Assembly (NCBI GenBank): GCA_039029135.1
Contig: JBCCGT010000017.1
Coordinates: 44,987-108,986, forward strand
Source of the DNA: JALZVT01 sp039029135
GTDB lineage: Bacteria > Pseudomonadota > Gammaproteobacteria > Pseudomonadales > Azotimanducaceae
Reading direction: 5' to 3'
Length of the DNA: 64,000 bases
This document shows, piece by piece, positions 33,821 through 42,422 of this stretch (positions within the stretch are counted from its first letter, which is position 1; every line of letters starts with the position of its first letter). The translations under genes were made by a program, and so were the position numbers. A model generated the notes under the pieces. It worked only from the letters and a program-made list of their open reading frames with translations, ran no database searches and had not been told where the DNA came from.

Positions 33821-33920
33821 TTGCGCCTCCAACTGCTGGGCGGAGTGCAAGTGTGCGCTATCGTGGCTTGGGCTTCTGCGTACCCTGAGTGGTTTTGTCG
33901 TCTTGCTTAGTGTTTTCGAC

Positions 33921-34307
33921 TCAGGCTTCGCCGAGAGATCCCGTGCGGCGCCCCGATTCGGAACTACCGAACGCATCGTACAGTCGATCTTCGGCTGCGG
34001 TACCAGTGATGGCATCCAGGACGCGCTCGGCTTCGCGCCTGCGCAGACGAATTAATGACCCGTTCACCTCGTTCTTGTGGCGACATTCCGTCAGCAGTCG
34101 GTGAATTCCGGGGTCTTCTACGCTGGTCCCGCCCATGCGTTCGATCGCTCCGATCAGCGCACCCTTGGTTTCGCTCAGTTCCGCGACGCTTGTATGCGCG
34201 CGTTCGCGTATGGCGACATGTTCGGCCTCTAGGCACTCGCGCAGTTCGCCCAACAGCCGTTCTAGGGCTGCCTTGTCAAAAACGGTCGGTGCGCGGTCGC
34301 GGGTCAT
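33921..34307 (-). CDS. flgN: Flagellar chaperone FlgN
   Basis: 128 aa, almost wholly helical with a Leu-rich amphipathic start (ALERLLGELRECLEAEHVAIRERAHTSVAELSETKGALI) and a C-terminal region (LIRLRRREAERVLDAITG) typical of FlgN. It carries hook-filament junction proteins FlgK and FlgL to the export gate. The identity rests partly on position after flgM. Start ATG 34307 overlaps the flgM stop (ATGA). Confidence 0.8.
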   Translation of the reverse strand: MTRDRAPTVFDKAALERLLGELRECLEAEHVAIRERAHTSVAELSETKGALIGAIERMGGTSVEDPGIHRLLTECRHKNEVNGSLIRLRRREAERVLDAITGTAAEDRLYDAFGSSESGRRTGSLGEA

Positions 34308-34690
34308 GGTCTTGGGCTGCCTTCCAGTTGCAGAAGCTTGTTGGCAATCGAGTCAGCATCGATCTGGTAGTTGCCAGCGGCGAGCGCCGCGCGCGCCTGT
34401 TCGATCCGTGCGGTATCGAGCACGGGCTGATCGTCGAGCGCGCCCTCTAGCGCCTGCAGCAAGCGTGCTGTGTCTGTCAGCGTGACTCGATCCGGCTGTT
34501 CTGCGGCGTTGCCGACCGGTCCGGCTGGCCGTGCGGCCGCGTTGGGCGTGGACTGCGGCGCTCGGGGGCTATTGGTGCCCACGACGCCCGAATTGATCTT
34601 GCTGACCATGCGCTGGGAACCCTGCGCGAACTCGTTGCTGCCTTTAACGGCCGGCGGCAGCAGGACTTTAGGATCTGTCGGTTCGATCAC
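34304..34690 (-). CDS. flgM: Anti-sigma-28 factor FlgM
   Basis: Up to 128 aa. The C-terminal half (RVTLTDTARLLQALEGAL...RIEQARAALAAGNYQIDADSIANKLLQLE) is the FliA-binding region of FlgM. GTG 34690 overlaps the flgA stop (GTGA). An internal ATG at 34609 (MVSKINSG) better matches known FlgM N-termini and gives 101 aa, so the first 27 residues may not be translated. It holds FliA inactive until exported through the finished hook. Confidence 0.85.
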   Translation of the reverse strand: MIEPTDPKVLLPPAVKGSNEFAQGSQRMVSKINSGVVGTNSPRAPQSTPNAAARPAGPVGNAAEQPDRVTLTDTARLLQALEGALDDQPVLDTARIEQARAALAAGNYQIDADSIANKLLQLEGSPRP

Positions 34691-35397
34691 AGATCGATCT
34701 CCACGGTGTCTGACGATTTCACCCGGCCCTCCACGATGCGCTCCGAAGCGCTGTTGCGAACCTGAATGCGTTCATTTAACGCGGCATCGTTGAGCGCGAC
34801 ACCGGACATGCGTACCGCGACGCCTGGACCCTGCGCCAGCAGGCTGACCTGCTGGCCTCTACGAATCACGCGTTCGGCCTGCAACTGACCGATTAGGATC
34901 GGCGCGGCTGCCGCAACCGGACGAGTGACGACCTTACCTATCGCGCTCGCGAGCTCAGAGATATACGCCACGTGTAGCCGGGTCACGTCGCGCTCCTCGA
35001 TCCTCAGCGCCTCGCGAGTCAGGGTCGCGCCACGCTCGATGGGCCGGGCAGCGACGACGACCGGACGCAGCTCGCGCACCGTGACGGGGACATAGAGTTT
35101 CCAGGGGTGCGAGCCGTTGCAGCGTACGCCCACGGTGCGCGCCTTGCCGCGCCCTTCGTTGGCCTCGAACGTCTCCAAAGGCTTGCTGCATGCACGCATG
35201 CGCAGCCGCGGATCTATTGTCGCCACTAGCGTGTCGACTCGTCCCCCAGTGCGGTGACGCTCCCGGACGTGCTGCTGCGCGGCTTCCTGGATGGACTGCA
35301 AAGACTGAGCTCGGTAGTCGGCCGCAAGTTCGCTCGCGTAGACCAGCGAGAGCAGTACCGCACTCACGGTTAGCGTTGTTTTTCCATGAGATCGCAC
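34687..35397 (-). CDS. flgA: P-ring assembly chaperone FlgA
   Basis: 236 aa. An N-terminal signal sequence (about 5-26) and the SAF-domain architecture of FlgA: RPIERGATLTREALRIEERDVTRL, then GKVVTRPVAAAAPILIGQLQAERVIRRGQQVSLLAQGPGVAVRMSGVALNDAALNERIQVRNSASERIVEGRV. It works in the periplasm to assemble FlgI. Start GTG 35397 is the only in-frame option that gives a full signal peptide. It heads flgA-flgM-flgN-PilZ. Confidence 0.92.
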   Translation of the reverse strand: MRSHGKTTLTVSAVLLSLVYASELAADYRAQSLQSIQEAAQQHVRERHRTGGRVDTLVATIDPRLRMRACSKPLETFEANEGRGKARTVGVRCNGSHPWKLYVPVTVRELRPVVVAARPIERGATLTREALRIEERDVTRLHVAYISELASAIGKVVTRPVAAAAPILIGQLQAERVIRRGQQVSLLAQGPGVAVRMSGVALNDAALNERIQVRNSASERIVEGRVKSSDTVEIDL

Positions 35398-35839
35398 TAG
35401 TAGTGTCCGCTTTTGGCTTGTGTCGCGTTTGCCCGAAGTTCTAGAAAAATAGCAGGGAAATTTCGATCGACACGCGTGCGGTAGAAACGCCCGAGAACAG
35501 GCGTAGAGAATCTACTACCGATGTGGACGTTCGAACGCCGTGCCTGCGGCAGACGATTGCCATTGCCGGCAAGGACTTGCCAGGTGTTGGGATCGATCGC
35601 GCCCCATGCATCGCGCCAGCGCGCGCAGTGCTGCAGGTTTATGTCCAGGTGTGATTGGCACGGGACTTGCTCGCCCCTGCGTGGGCGAGTGTGGCGAGTC
35701 GCTAGTCAGCGCAAGCAATAGCGCGGCCGGTTGCTACTCCCGCACGACAACAGAGTTCCGACGCGCTTGTGGTATCGAACCGAGCCTATCGCGTCGAGCT
35801 GTAGTGGAAAGGAAAGCAAACAGTGAGTAGACGAACCCA
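35398..35839. other. Divergent flgA-flgB control region
   Basis: About 440 bp between flgA (minus) and flgB (plus). It contains the flgB sigma-54 promoter at 35656-35670. I found no clear promoter for flgA; a TGGC-TTGC pair near 35570 on the minus strand has the wrong spacing (9 instead of 10). Confidence 0.5.
35656..35670 (+). promoter_or_regulatory. Sigma-54 promoter of the flgB operon
   Basis: TGGCACGGGACTTGC, with GG at 35657-35658 and GC at 35669-35670 separated by ten bases; an exact -24/-12 match. It lies 170 bp upstream of flgB and should drive the rod-hook operon under the sigma-54 activators encoded at 49.9-52 kb. Confidence 0.82.
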
Positions 35840-36247
35840 ATGTCTTTAGGCGGATTCCTCGACGACGCGCTGGGCGTGCACGCGCAGGCGCTCGCGTTCC
35901 GCGGCGCTCGTAGTCGCGTACTGGCGTCCAATCTTGCCAATGCCGACACCCCGGGCTACCTGGCGCGCGATCTCAGCTTTGATGCGGCGCTCTCCGGCGC
36001 GAACGCGACGCTGTCGACCGTAAGCACGCACAGCGCACACCTGGGTACGGGCGAGAGAACGCTGTCGACAGGCCCCGCGCTCTATCGCTATCCGCATCAA
36101 CCAACGCTCGACGGCAACACGGTCGAAACGGAGGTGGAGCAGGCCAAGTTCTCCCGCAATGCCGTGGAGTATCAGGCGAGCCTTACTTTTCTAAACGGCA
36201 GGATCAACGCGATACGCGATGCGCTGACCGGCGGCGCCGGACGCTAG
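35840..36247 (+). CDS. flgB: Flagellar proximal rod protein FlgB
   Basis: 135 aa. The conserved rod N-terminus (ARSRVLASNLANADTPGYLARDLSF) and C-terminus (QAKFSRNAVEYQASLTFLNGRINAIRDAL) are present. It is the first gene of the flgBCDEFGHIJKL run. Confidence 0.95.
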   Translation: MSLGGFLDDALGVHAQALAFRGARSRVLASNLANADTPGYLARDLSFDAALSGANATLSTVSTHSAHLGTGERTLSTGPALYRYPHQPTLDGNTVETEVEQAKFSRNAVEYQASLTFLNGRINAIRDALTGGAGR

Positions 36248-36254
36248 GTCCCTG

Positions 36255-36272
36255 CTACTAGGTAGTTTTTTT
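36255..36272 (+). terminator. Weak terminator-like stem with T7 between flgB and flgC
   Basis: CTAC-TAG-GTAG followed by seven T residues. The stem has only four pairs, so any effect is attenuation at most, possibly setting flgB against the downstream genes. Confidence 0.3.
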
Positions 36273-36316
36273 GCTAGGTGCGGTTCTTTCTACTAGCGAC
36301 GGATAAGGAACGACAG

Positions 36317-36736
36317 ATGTCTTTGTACAGCGTATTCGATCTAGCGGGCTCCGGCATGCGCGCCCAGAGCCTGCGGCTCAACGCGACGTCCAGCAACCTG
36401 GCCAACGCCGAAAGCGTCGCCGGCAACGAGGCAGCCGTCTACCGGGCTCGTCGGCCGGTATTCGAGACGGTGCTGCTGGAGTCGCGCTCGGATTTGCCGG
36501 AGGCGAATGCCGGTGTTCGCGTGCGCGGCATGGCAATCTCGGATGCGCCCGCCATTCGCCGCTACCAGCCGGATCACCCGCTAGCGGATAGGGCCGGATA
36601 CACCTATGGCGCCAATGTTAATGCGGTGGAAGAGATGGTCGACATGCTCTCCGCCGCGCGCAGCTATCAGAGCAACGTGGAGGCGCTCAACACGGCGAAG
36701 GAGATGCTGCTCGGCACGCTCCGGCTGGGTCAGTAG
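36317..36736 (+). CDS. flgC: Flagellar proximal rod protein FlgC
   Basis: 139 aa from ATG 36317 (MSLYSVFDLAGSGMRAQSLRLNATSSNLANAES), the normal N-terminus. The conserved C-terminal EEMVDMLSAARSYQSNVEALNTAKEMLLGTLRLGQ is intact. An earlier in-frame start at 36278 adds unrelated residues and is rejected. Confidence 0.95.
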   Translation: MSLYSVFDLAGSGMRAQSLRLNATSSNLANAESVAGNEAAVYRARRPVFETVLLESRSDLPEANAGVRVRGMAISDAPAIRRYQPDHPLADRAGYTYGANVNAVEEMVDMLSAARSYQSNVEALNTAKEMLLGTLRLGQ

Positions 36737-36776
36737 CAGCTAGCCCCAACAACGGTCAACGATCAGGAGCGCGAAG

Positions 36777-37445
36777 ATGATTGAAACAGGCACTCTGGAG
36801 AATCTCGGTCTGCTGCGACAGCCCGAGCTGCGTAATCCCACAACGCAGGGGACGCTACAGCAGGAGAACTTTCTCGAGCTGATGGTCGCGCAGTTTTCTA
36901 ATCAGGACCCTTTTCAGCCTTTGGAAAACGGCGACTTCCTGGGGCAGCTCGCCCAGTTCGGGACGGTGTCTGGAATCGAAGAGCTGCAGCAGAGCTTCCA
37001 GCAAATGGCGGATTCGCTCTTCTCGGATCAGGCGCTACAGGCGTCCTCCCTGATCGGGCGTGAGGTGCTAGTCCCGGGCAGCGTGGGCCAGCTCGGCGAC
37101 GGCGGCCTGCGGGGCGCCGTTGAACTGGCGGCGCCGGCGCAGAACCTGGAGGTCCGCGTGCTGGATGCCAGCGGCGCCCAGGTGGCCGTACTGGATCTGG
37201 GTGGCCAGGGCGCGGGTCTGGCGAACTTCTCCTGGGATGGTCGACTGGCCGACGGCACGCAGGCGCCACGCGGCGCGTACACGCTGCAGGCATTCGCGAC
37301 GGATTCGGCAGCAGGAACACAGGTGCCCGTGCTGGTCGGTGCGCGCGTGGACAGCGTCGCTCTGGGGGCGGGGGGTGGCGTGCGGCTCGAAGTTAATGGC
37401 CTGGGTGAATTGCCGCTGTCCGAAGTGCGACGCATAGGCAACTAG
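36777..37445 (+). CDS. flgD: Hook assembly scaffold FlgD
   Basis: 222 aa. The N-terminal signature (QENFLELMVAQFSNQDPFQPLENGDFLGQLAQFGTVSGIEELQQ) is clear, followed by the beta-rich FlgD core (NFSWDGRLADGTQAPRGAYTLQA). It is the temporary cap for hook polymerisation. Confidence 0.94.
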   Translation: MIETGTLENLGLLRQPELRNPTTQGTLQQENFLELMVAQFSNQDPFQPLENGDFLGQLAQFGTVSGIEELQQSFQQMADSLFSDQALQASSLIGREVLVPGSVGQLGDGGLRGAVELAAPAQNLEVRVLDASGAQVAVLDLGGQGAGLANFSWDGRLADGTQAPRGAYTLQAFATDSAAGTQVPVLVGARVDSVALGAGGGVRLEVNGLGELPLSEVRRIGN

Positions 37446-37499
37446 TTGATAGCCGCGCCAGAGCCTGACAAAGATCAAATCTGAATAGAGGAAGTAGCT

Positions 37500-38717
37500 A
37501 TGTCTTTTGCGATCGCCCTGAGCGGGCTCAACGCGGCGTCGGATGACCTTTCCGTCACCGCGAACAACATCGCTAACGCATCCACGAACGGTTTCAAACA
37601 GTCGCGCCCGGAGTTCGCGGAGATCTTCGCCGTCGCGTCGGATTCAGTGGCCAGCAATCAGATCGGTAACGGCGTGCGGTTGAGTAACGTGCGACAGGAG
37701 TTCACTCAGGGCAACGTCGACTTTACCGGCAACAGTCTTGATCTCGCGGTGACCGGGCAGGGCTTCTTCACGCTGAGCGATAACGGCGCGCTGCAATACA
37801 CGCGCGCGGGTCAGTTCACCGTCGATCGAGAGGGCTTCGTCGGCGACGTCGACGGACGACGCCTGCAGGTCTATCCCCCGGTCGGTAACGGCACGTTTAA
37901 CACCGGCGGCCTGACCGATCTGCAGCTCATCACGGAGCAGAATCCGCCGGTTGCCACCGAGAACGTGGTCATGGGGGTCAACCTGCCGGCGGACAGCCCG
38001 GTGCCGGACAACCCCACCTTCGATACGACCGACCCCTTGAGTTTCAATCACACGACCTCTATCACCATTCACGATTCGCTGGGTGCGACGCACACGGCCT
38101 CGGTGTTCTATGTGAAGACAGCCGTGCCCAATGAATGGGACGCGCACCTGTTCGTAGACGGCGTCGCGGTCTCGCCGCCCAACACCATTGCATTTGACGC
38201 AGGAGGCCAACTAGTGACCCCGGTCGGCGGCATCATCGCGCATCCGGCACTGCCGCTGACCAACGGGGCCGATCCGCTCACCATCAACCTCGACATCCAG
38301 CAGACTACTCAGTTCGGCGGCGACTACAGTGTCAACGCGCTGAGTCAGGATGGGCTGGCAGCCGGTCGATTGACGGGCATCGAGATCGACGCCAGCGGAG
38401 TGGTTTTCGCGCGCTTTGATAACGGTCGAACGTCGGAGCTGGGCAAGGTGGCGCTAGCGAACTTCGTCAGCGTGGACAATCTGGGTCAGATCGGCGACAC
38501 CAACTGGATCGAGACCTTTGGCTCGGGTGAGGTGCTGCAGGGGGAGGCGGGCACTTCGAGTTTCGGCCTGATCCAGTCCGGCGCCCTCGAGGCGTCGAAC
38601 GTGGATCTGACGGCGCAGCTCGTGAACATGATCAGCGCGCAGCGAAACTTCCAGGCCAACGCTCAGGTGATCTCGACGACCGACCAGATCACCCAAACCA
38701 TCATTAACCTGAGATAG
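37500..38717 (+). CDS. flgE: Flagellar hook protein FlgE
   Basis: 405 aa. The N-terminus FAIALSGLNAASDDLSVTANNIANASTNGFKQSRPEF and the C-terminus VDLTAQLVNMISAQRNFQANAQVISTTDQITQTIINLR are typical. The central D1-D2 region (TTSITIHDSLGATHTASVFYVK) is the FlgE hook domain. Length is near 400 aa, normal. Confidence 0.96.
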   Translation: MSFAIALSGLNAASDDLSVTANNIANASTNGFKQSRPEFAEIFAVASDSVASNQIGNGVRLSNVRQEFTQGNVDFTGNSLDLAVTGQGFFTLSDNGALQYTRAGQFTVDREGFVGDVDGRRLQVYPPVGNGTFNTGGLTDLQLITEQNPPVATENVVMGVNLPADSPVPDNPTFDTTDPLSFNHTTSITIHDSLGATHTASVFYVKTAVPNEWDAHLFVDGVAVSPPNTIAFDAGGQLVTPVGGIIAHPALPLTNGADPLTINLDIQQTTQFGGDYSVNALSQDGLAAGRLTGIEIDASGVVFARFDNGRTSELGKVALANFVSVDNLGQIGDTNWIETFGSGEVLQGEAGTSSFGLIQSGALEASNVDLTAQLVNMISAQRNFQANAQVISTTDQITQTIINLR

Positions 38718-38726
38718 GGCTAGCCG

Positions 38727-39470
38727 ATGGACGAAGCCGCCTACATCGCGATGACCGGTGCCAAGCAGATCATGATGGCGCAGGCCATAAACAGCCATAA
38801 CCTCGCCAACTCGACGACGACCGGTTTCAAGGCCGATCTGCACGACATCGAGAGCCTGCAGATCAATGGGCCAGGCTATCTCGGCAGTCGCATTAATGCG
38901 CAGGTTCGTCCCGGCGGCTGGAACGCGCGTCAGGGCGAGCTGATCACCACAGGCAATCCGTTGGATGTTGCACCCGGCCCCGGCGGCTGGCTCACCGTAC
39001 AGGCGCCGGACGGCAGCGAGGCCTACACCAAGGCCGGCGACCTGCGCATCAATGCCATCGGCCAGATGACAACCGCGACGAACCTGCCGGTCATTGGTGT
39101 CAGCGGTCCCATCGCGGTGCCGCCCCACAAGGAAATAACGGTTGGGCACGACGGCACCATCTCGATTGTGCCCATCGGACAAGGACCAGAAGCGATTGCC
39201 GTGGTGGACCGGCTGAAGCTGGTCCATCTCGAACCCGAGCAGCTGACCAAGGGCGACGACGGCCTGATGCGCGTGATCGACGGCGGGCGCGTGTTCGATG
39301 ACGCCAGCATGTTCGTCACCAGCGGCACGCTCGAGGCCAGCAACGTCAGCGTGGTCGGCGCGATGGTCCACATGATCGAACTCGCGCGGCAGTACGAGCT
39401 GCAGGTCAAGGTGATCGAGACGGCAGACGACAACGCGCAGTCCGCTACCAGCATGATGCGCCTGAGCTAA
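38727..39470 (+). CDS. flgF: Flagellar proximal rod protein FlgF
   Basis: 247 aa. MDEAAYIAMTGAKQIMMAQAINSHNLANSTTTGFKADL is the rod-family start, and SGTLEASNVSVVGAMVHMIELARQYELQVKVIETADDNAQSATSMM the end. It lies between flgE and flgG, as usual. Confidence 0.95.
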   Translation: MDEAAYIAMTGAKQIMMAQAINSHNLANSTTTGFKADLHDIESLQINGPGYLGSRINAQVRPGGWNARQGELITTGNPLDVAPGPGGWLTVQAPDGSEAYTKAGDLRINAIGQMTTATNLPVIGVSGPIAVPPHKEITVGHDGTISIVPIGQGPEAIAVVDRLKLVHLEPEQLTKGDDGLMRVIDGGRVFDDASMFVTSGTLEASNVSVVGAMVHMIELARQYELQVKVIETADDNAQSATSMMRLS

Positions 39471-39480
39471 AGGAGCTGAC

Positions 39481-40266
39481 ATGAATATCGCACTCTGGGC
39501 CGCCAAGACGGGCCTCGACGCACAGCAGACGCGCATGAGCGTGATTGCGAACAACCTGGCGAACGTCAGTACCACCGGATTCAAGCGTGGTCGGCCGGTG
39601 TTCGAAGACCTGATCTATCAGAACATTCAGCAGGTCGGTGGCCAGACGTCGCAGGAAACAGAGTACCCGACGGGTCTGCATCTCGGTACGGGCGTGCGCA
39701 TCGTGGCCACCGAGCGTTCCTTCAGTCAGGGCGGCCTGACGAATACCGGAAACGGCCTCGATATCGCGGTAAACGGTCGCGGTTTTTTCGAGATCCTGTT
39801 ACCCGATGGCACAACCGGCTATACGCGCGATGGCTCTTTCCAGATCGATTCCGACGGCACTATCGTTACTGCCAATGGCTTCACGCTGCAGCCGGGTCTG
39901 TCCGTGCCGCCCAACATGCTGAGTCTGACGATCGCGAACGACGGCACCATGACCGCCCAGGTCGCCGGTTCACCAACGCCGACCCCGATTGGTTCCATCC
40001 AGCTCGCCGACTTCATCAATCCGGGCGGTCTGCAGCCGCGCGGTGACAATCTGTATGTCGAGACCGGCGCGAGTGGTCCGCCAACGACGGGCACACCCGG
40101 CCTGAATGGATTAGGTCTACTGGAACAGGGATTTCTGGAGGGATCGAACGTCAACGTAGTGGAAGAACTCGTCACCATGATCGAGACGCAGCGGGCATAC
40201 GAGATGAACTCCAAGGCGATATCGACGACCGACCAGATGCTGCAATACGTCAACAACAACCTCTGA
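39481..40266 (+). CDS. flgG: Flagellar distal rod protein FlgG
   Basis: 261 aa, the standard length. N-terminal ALWAAKTGLDAQQTRMSVIANNLANVSTTGFKRGRPVFEDLIYQN and C-terminal EGSNVNVVEELVTMIETQRAYEMNSKAISTTDQMLQYVNNNL are near-invariant features. Confidence 0.97.
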   Translation: MNIALWAAKTGLDAQQTRMSVIANNLANVSTTGFKRGRPVFEDLIYQNIQQVGGQTSQETEYPTGLHLGTGVRIVATERSFSQGGLTNTGNGLDIAVNGRGFFEILLPDGTTGYTRDGSFQIDSDGTIVTANGFTLQPGLSVPPNMLSLTIANDGTMTAQVAGSPTPTPIGSIQLADFINPGGLQPRGDNLYVETGASGPPTTGTPGLNGLGLLEQGFLEGSNVNVVEELVTMIETQRAYEMNSKAISTTDQMLQYVNNNL

Positions 40267-40279
40267 TGAGCTTGTCCTT

Positions 40280-40957
40280 ATGCGCCTAATCCGAATCGTC
40301 GCAGTGGCGCTGGGCGTGCAGCTGGTCTGCGCATGCTCGACGTTTAGCGAAGCCATCGAGCCGCTCGAGCCCATGCCCATCCCGACGCTGCCCACCGCGA
40401 AGCCGACGTCAGGTTCGCTGTATACCGGCAGCGCGTCGCTCAACCTGTTCGATGACGTGCGAGCCAAGAACGTGGGCGACATGCTCACGGTGTTGCTGGT
40501 AGAGCGAATGGACGCGACCAAGAGTGCTTCGACCAGCACGACCAAGGACTCTGAGGTCACGGTCAATCCCGGCACGATCGCTGGGTATCCGGTAACCCGC
40601 AATGGGGTCCCGCTGCTATCCAACGCGCTAGGCAGTTCCAACACCTTCGACGGCTCTGGTCAGGCGACACAGAGCAATGCGCTGGAAGGCAGCCTCGCGG
40701 TGGTGGTTGTCGAGCGCTATGCGAACGGCTACCTGCGGGTCCAGGGACGCAAGCGCATCAAGCTGAATCAGGGCATCGAATCGGTCGTGGTCACAGGCAT
40801 CGTGCGTCCCCAGGACATCACGTCGACCAACACCATCAACTCGGACCGAATCGCCGACGCCAGCATCGCCTACGGGGGACGCGGCGCGCTCGAAGACGCC
40901 AACCGCATGGGCTTTCTGCAGCGCTTTTTCAACTCGCCCTGGAGCTTTACGCACTGA
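40280..40957 (+). CDS. flgH: Flagellar L-ring lipoprotein FlgH
   Basis: 225 aa. A lipoprotein signal (MRLIRIVAVALGVQLVCAC, lipid-linked Cys19) and the family core NLFDDVRAKNVGDMLTVLLVERMDATKSAST, then ANGYLRVQGRKRIKLNQGIESVVVTGIVRPQDI. It forms the outer-membrane ring, confirming a Gram-negative envelope. Confidence 0.95.
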   Translation: MRLIRIVAVALGVQLVCACSTFSEAIEPLEPMPIPTLPTAKPTSGSLYTGSASLNLFDDVRAKNVGDMLTVLLVERMDATKSASTSTTKDSEVTVNPGTIAGYPVTRNGVPLLSNALGSSNTFDGSGQATQSNALEGSLAVVVVERYANGYLRVQGRKRIKLNQGIESVVVTGIVRPQDITSTNTINSDRIADASIAYGGRGALEDANRMGFLQRFFNSPWSFTH

Positions 40958-42072
40958 TGCGTGGACTATTGAACTTTGACCGTCTGACGCTGCTGGCGCT
41001 GCTGGCGCTCGGCAGCGTTCCGGCCGCGGCCGAGCGCGTGAAGGACTTGGCCAGCTTTGCCGGCGTCCGCAGCAATCAGCTTATCGGCTTCGGCCTGGTC
41101 GTGGGGCTCGACAGAACCGGCGATCAGACGTCTCAGGCGCCGTTCACGGTACAGGCATTGAAAAACATGCTCGTGCAGCTCGGTATAGTGATTCCAGCGG
41201 ACGTAGACCCGCAGTTGCGCAACGTCGCTGCGGTCAGCGTGCACGCCGAGTTGCCGGCCTTCGCCAAACCGGGGCAGAAGATCGACATCACGGTGTCCTC
41301 TATTGCCAATGCACGCAGCCTGCGCGGCGGCAGCCTCTTGATCACGCCGTTGAAGGGCGTCGATGGTCAGGTGTATGCCATCGCGCAGGGCAATCTCGTT
41401 GTCGGCGGCATCGATGCGACCGGCCAGGACGGCTCGCGCATCACAATCAACGTTCCCAGCGTTGGGCGCGTGCCCAATGGCGCGATTGTCGAGAAGGCGG
41501 TGCCCAGCGACTTCGCGCAGCGGGCGACGGTGACGCTAAACCTGAACACGCCTGACTTCACCAGCGCCGCGCGGCTCGCGAAACGTATCAATAGCGAAAT
41601 CGGTCCGGCGACGGCGACCGCGCTTGATGCGATGTCCGTCGAAGTGCGCGCGCCGACCGACCCTAGTCAGCGCATCAGCTATCTGGCGGTGCTGGAGAAT
41701 CTCGAGATCGCCCCTGGCGATGCGCCTGCGAAGGTGATCGTGAACTCCCGCACCGGCACCGTCGTGATCGGTAGCAATGTTCGCGTGTCCCCTGCTGCGG
41801 TGGCGCACGGCTCGTTGATCGTCACGATCAAGGAGAATATCGGTGTGAGTCAGCCGGCACCCTTCAGCGAGGGGGAAACCACGGTCGTCGATAACTCGAC
41901 GGTTAGCATCACAGAGGAAGAAGGACGCATGTTCCTCTTCGAACCCGGCGTCAGTCTGGACGAAATCGTGCGGGCCGTAAACGAAGTTGGGGCCGCGCCC
42001 GGCGATCTGGTCGCTATATTGGAAGCGCTCAAGCAAGCAGGCTCTCTGCACGCCGAACTGTTGGTGATCTGA
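40957..42072 (+). CDS. flgI: Flagellar P-ring protein FlgI
   Basis: 371 aa. A cleavable signal peptide (about 1-24) followed by ERVKDLASFAGVRSNQLIGFGLVVGLDRTGDQ and LRNVAAVSVHAELPAFAKPGQKIDITVSS. Its ATG overlaps the flgH stop. It forms the peptidoglycan ring around the rod. Confidence 0.96.
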   Translation: MRGLLNFDRLTLLALLALGSVPAAAERVKDLASFAGVRSNQLIGFGLVVGLDRTGDQTSQAPFTVQALKNMLVQLGIVIPADVDPQLRNVAAVSVHAELPAFAKPGQKIDITVSSIANARSLRGGSLLITPLKGVDGQVYAIAQGNLVVGGIDATGQDGSRITINVPSVGRVPNGAIVEKAVPSDFAQRATVTLNLNTPDFTSAARLAKRINSEIGPATATALDAMSVEVRAPTDPSQRISYLAVLENLEIAPGDAPAKVIVNSRTGTVVIGSNVRVSPAAVAHGSLIVTIKENIGVSQPAPFSEGETTVVDNSTVSITEEEGRMFLFEPGVSLDEIVRAVNEVGAAPGDLVAILEALKQAGSLHAELLVI

Positions 42073-42074
42073 TC

Positions 42075-42395
42075 ATGCTAGCGCCGCCGGTCTACACGGA
42101 CTTCTCCAGTCTCGAGAGCCTCCGCCAGGAGGCGAAGCTCGACCCGCAACAAGGCCTGCGCGAAGCGGCCGAACAGTTCTCTGCGGTGTTTCTGCAAATG
42201 ACCATCAAGGCGATGCGCGATGCAAGCTTTGGCGGCGGGATTCTGGATTCTTCGCAGTCGGAGTTTTTTCGCGATCTTTACGATCAGCAGTTGGCGCTTG
42301 AGATCTCTCAGGGCGACGGGCTGCGCCTCGCGGATGTGATGATCGAGCAGCTCAGCGCTGCTCAAGATTTGGCGGGTTCGGCCGATAAATTCTAA
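42075..42395 (+). CDS. flgJ: Rod-binding protein FlgJ, single-domain form lacking the muramidase
   Basis: 106 aa. Only the rod-binding N-terminal domain is present (LREAAEQFSAVFLQMTIKAMRDASFGGGILDSSQSEFFRDLYDQQLALEIS). The C-terminal glucosaminidase domain (about 150-200 residues) of enteric and Pseudomonas-type FlgJ is missing, and flgK starts 27 bases after the stop, leaving no room for it. A separate cell-wall hydrolase must open the peptidoglycan for the rod; none is apparent in this window. Confidence 0.88.
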   Translation: MLAPPVYTDFSSLESLRQEAKLDPQQGLREAAEQFSAVFLQMTIKAMRDASFGGGILDSSQSEFFRDLYDQQLALEISQGDGLRLADVMIEQLSAAQDLAGSADKF

Positions 42396-42422
42396 GAGGC
42401 TTGCTTAAGAGAGGCCGGTTAG

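Noticed and set aside
35568..35584. Possible sigma-54 promoter for flgA
   Set aside because: TGGC and TTGC elements are present on the minus strand but GG and GC are separated by nine rather than ten bases.
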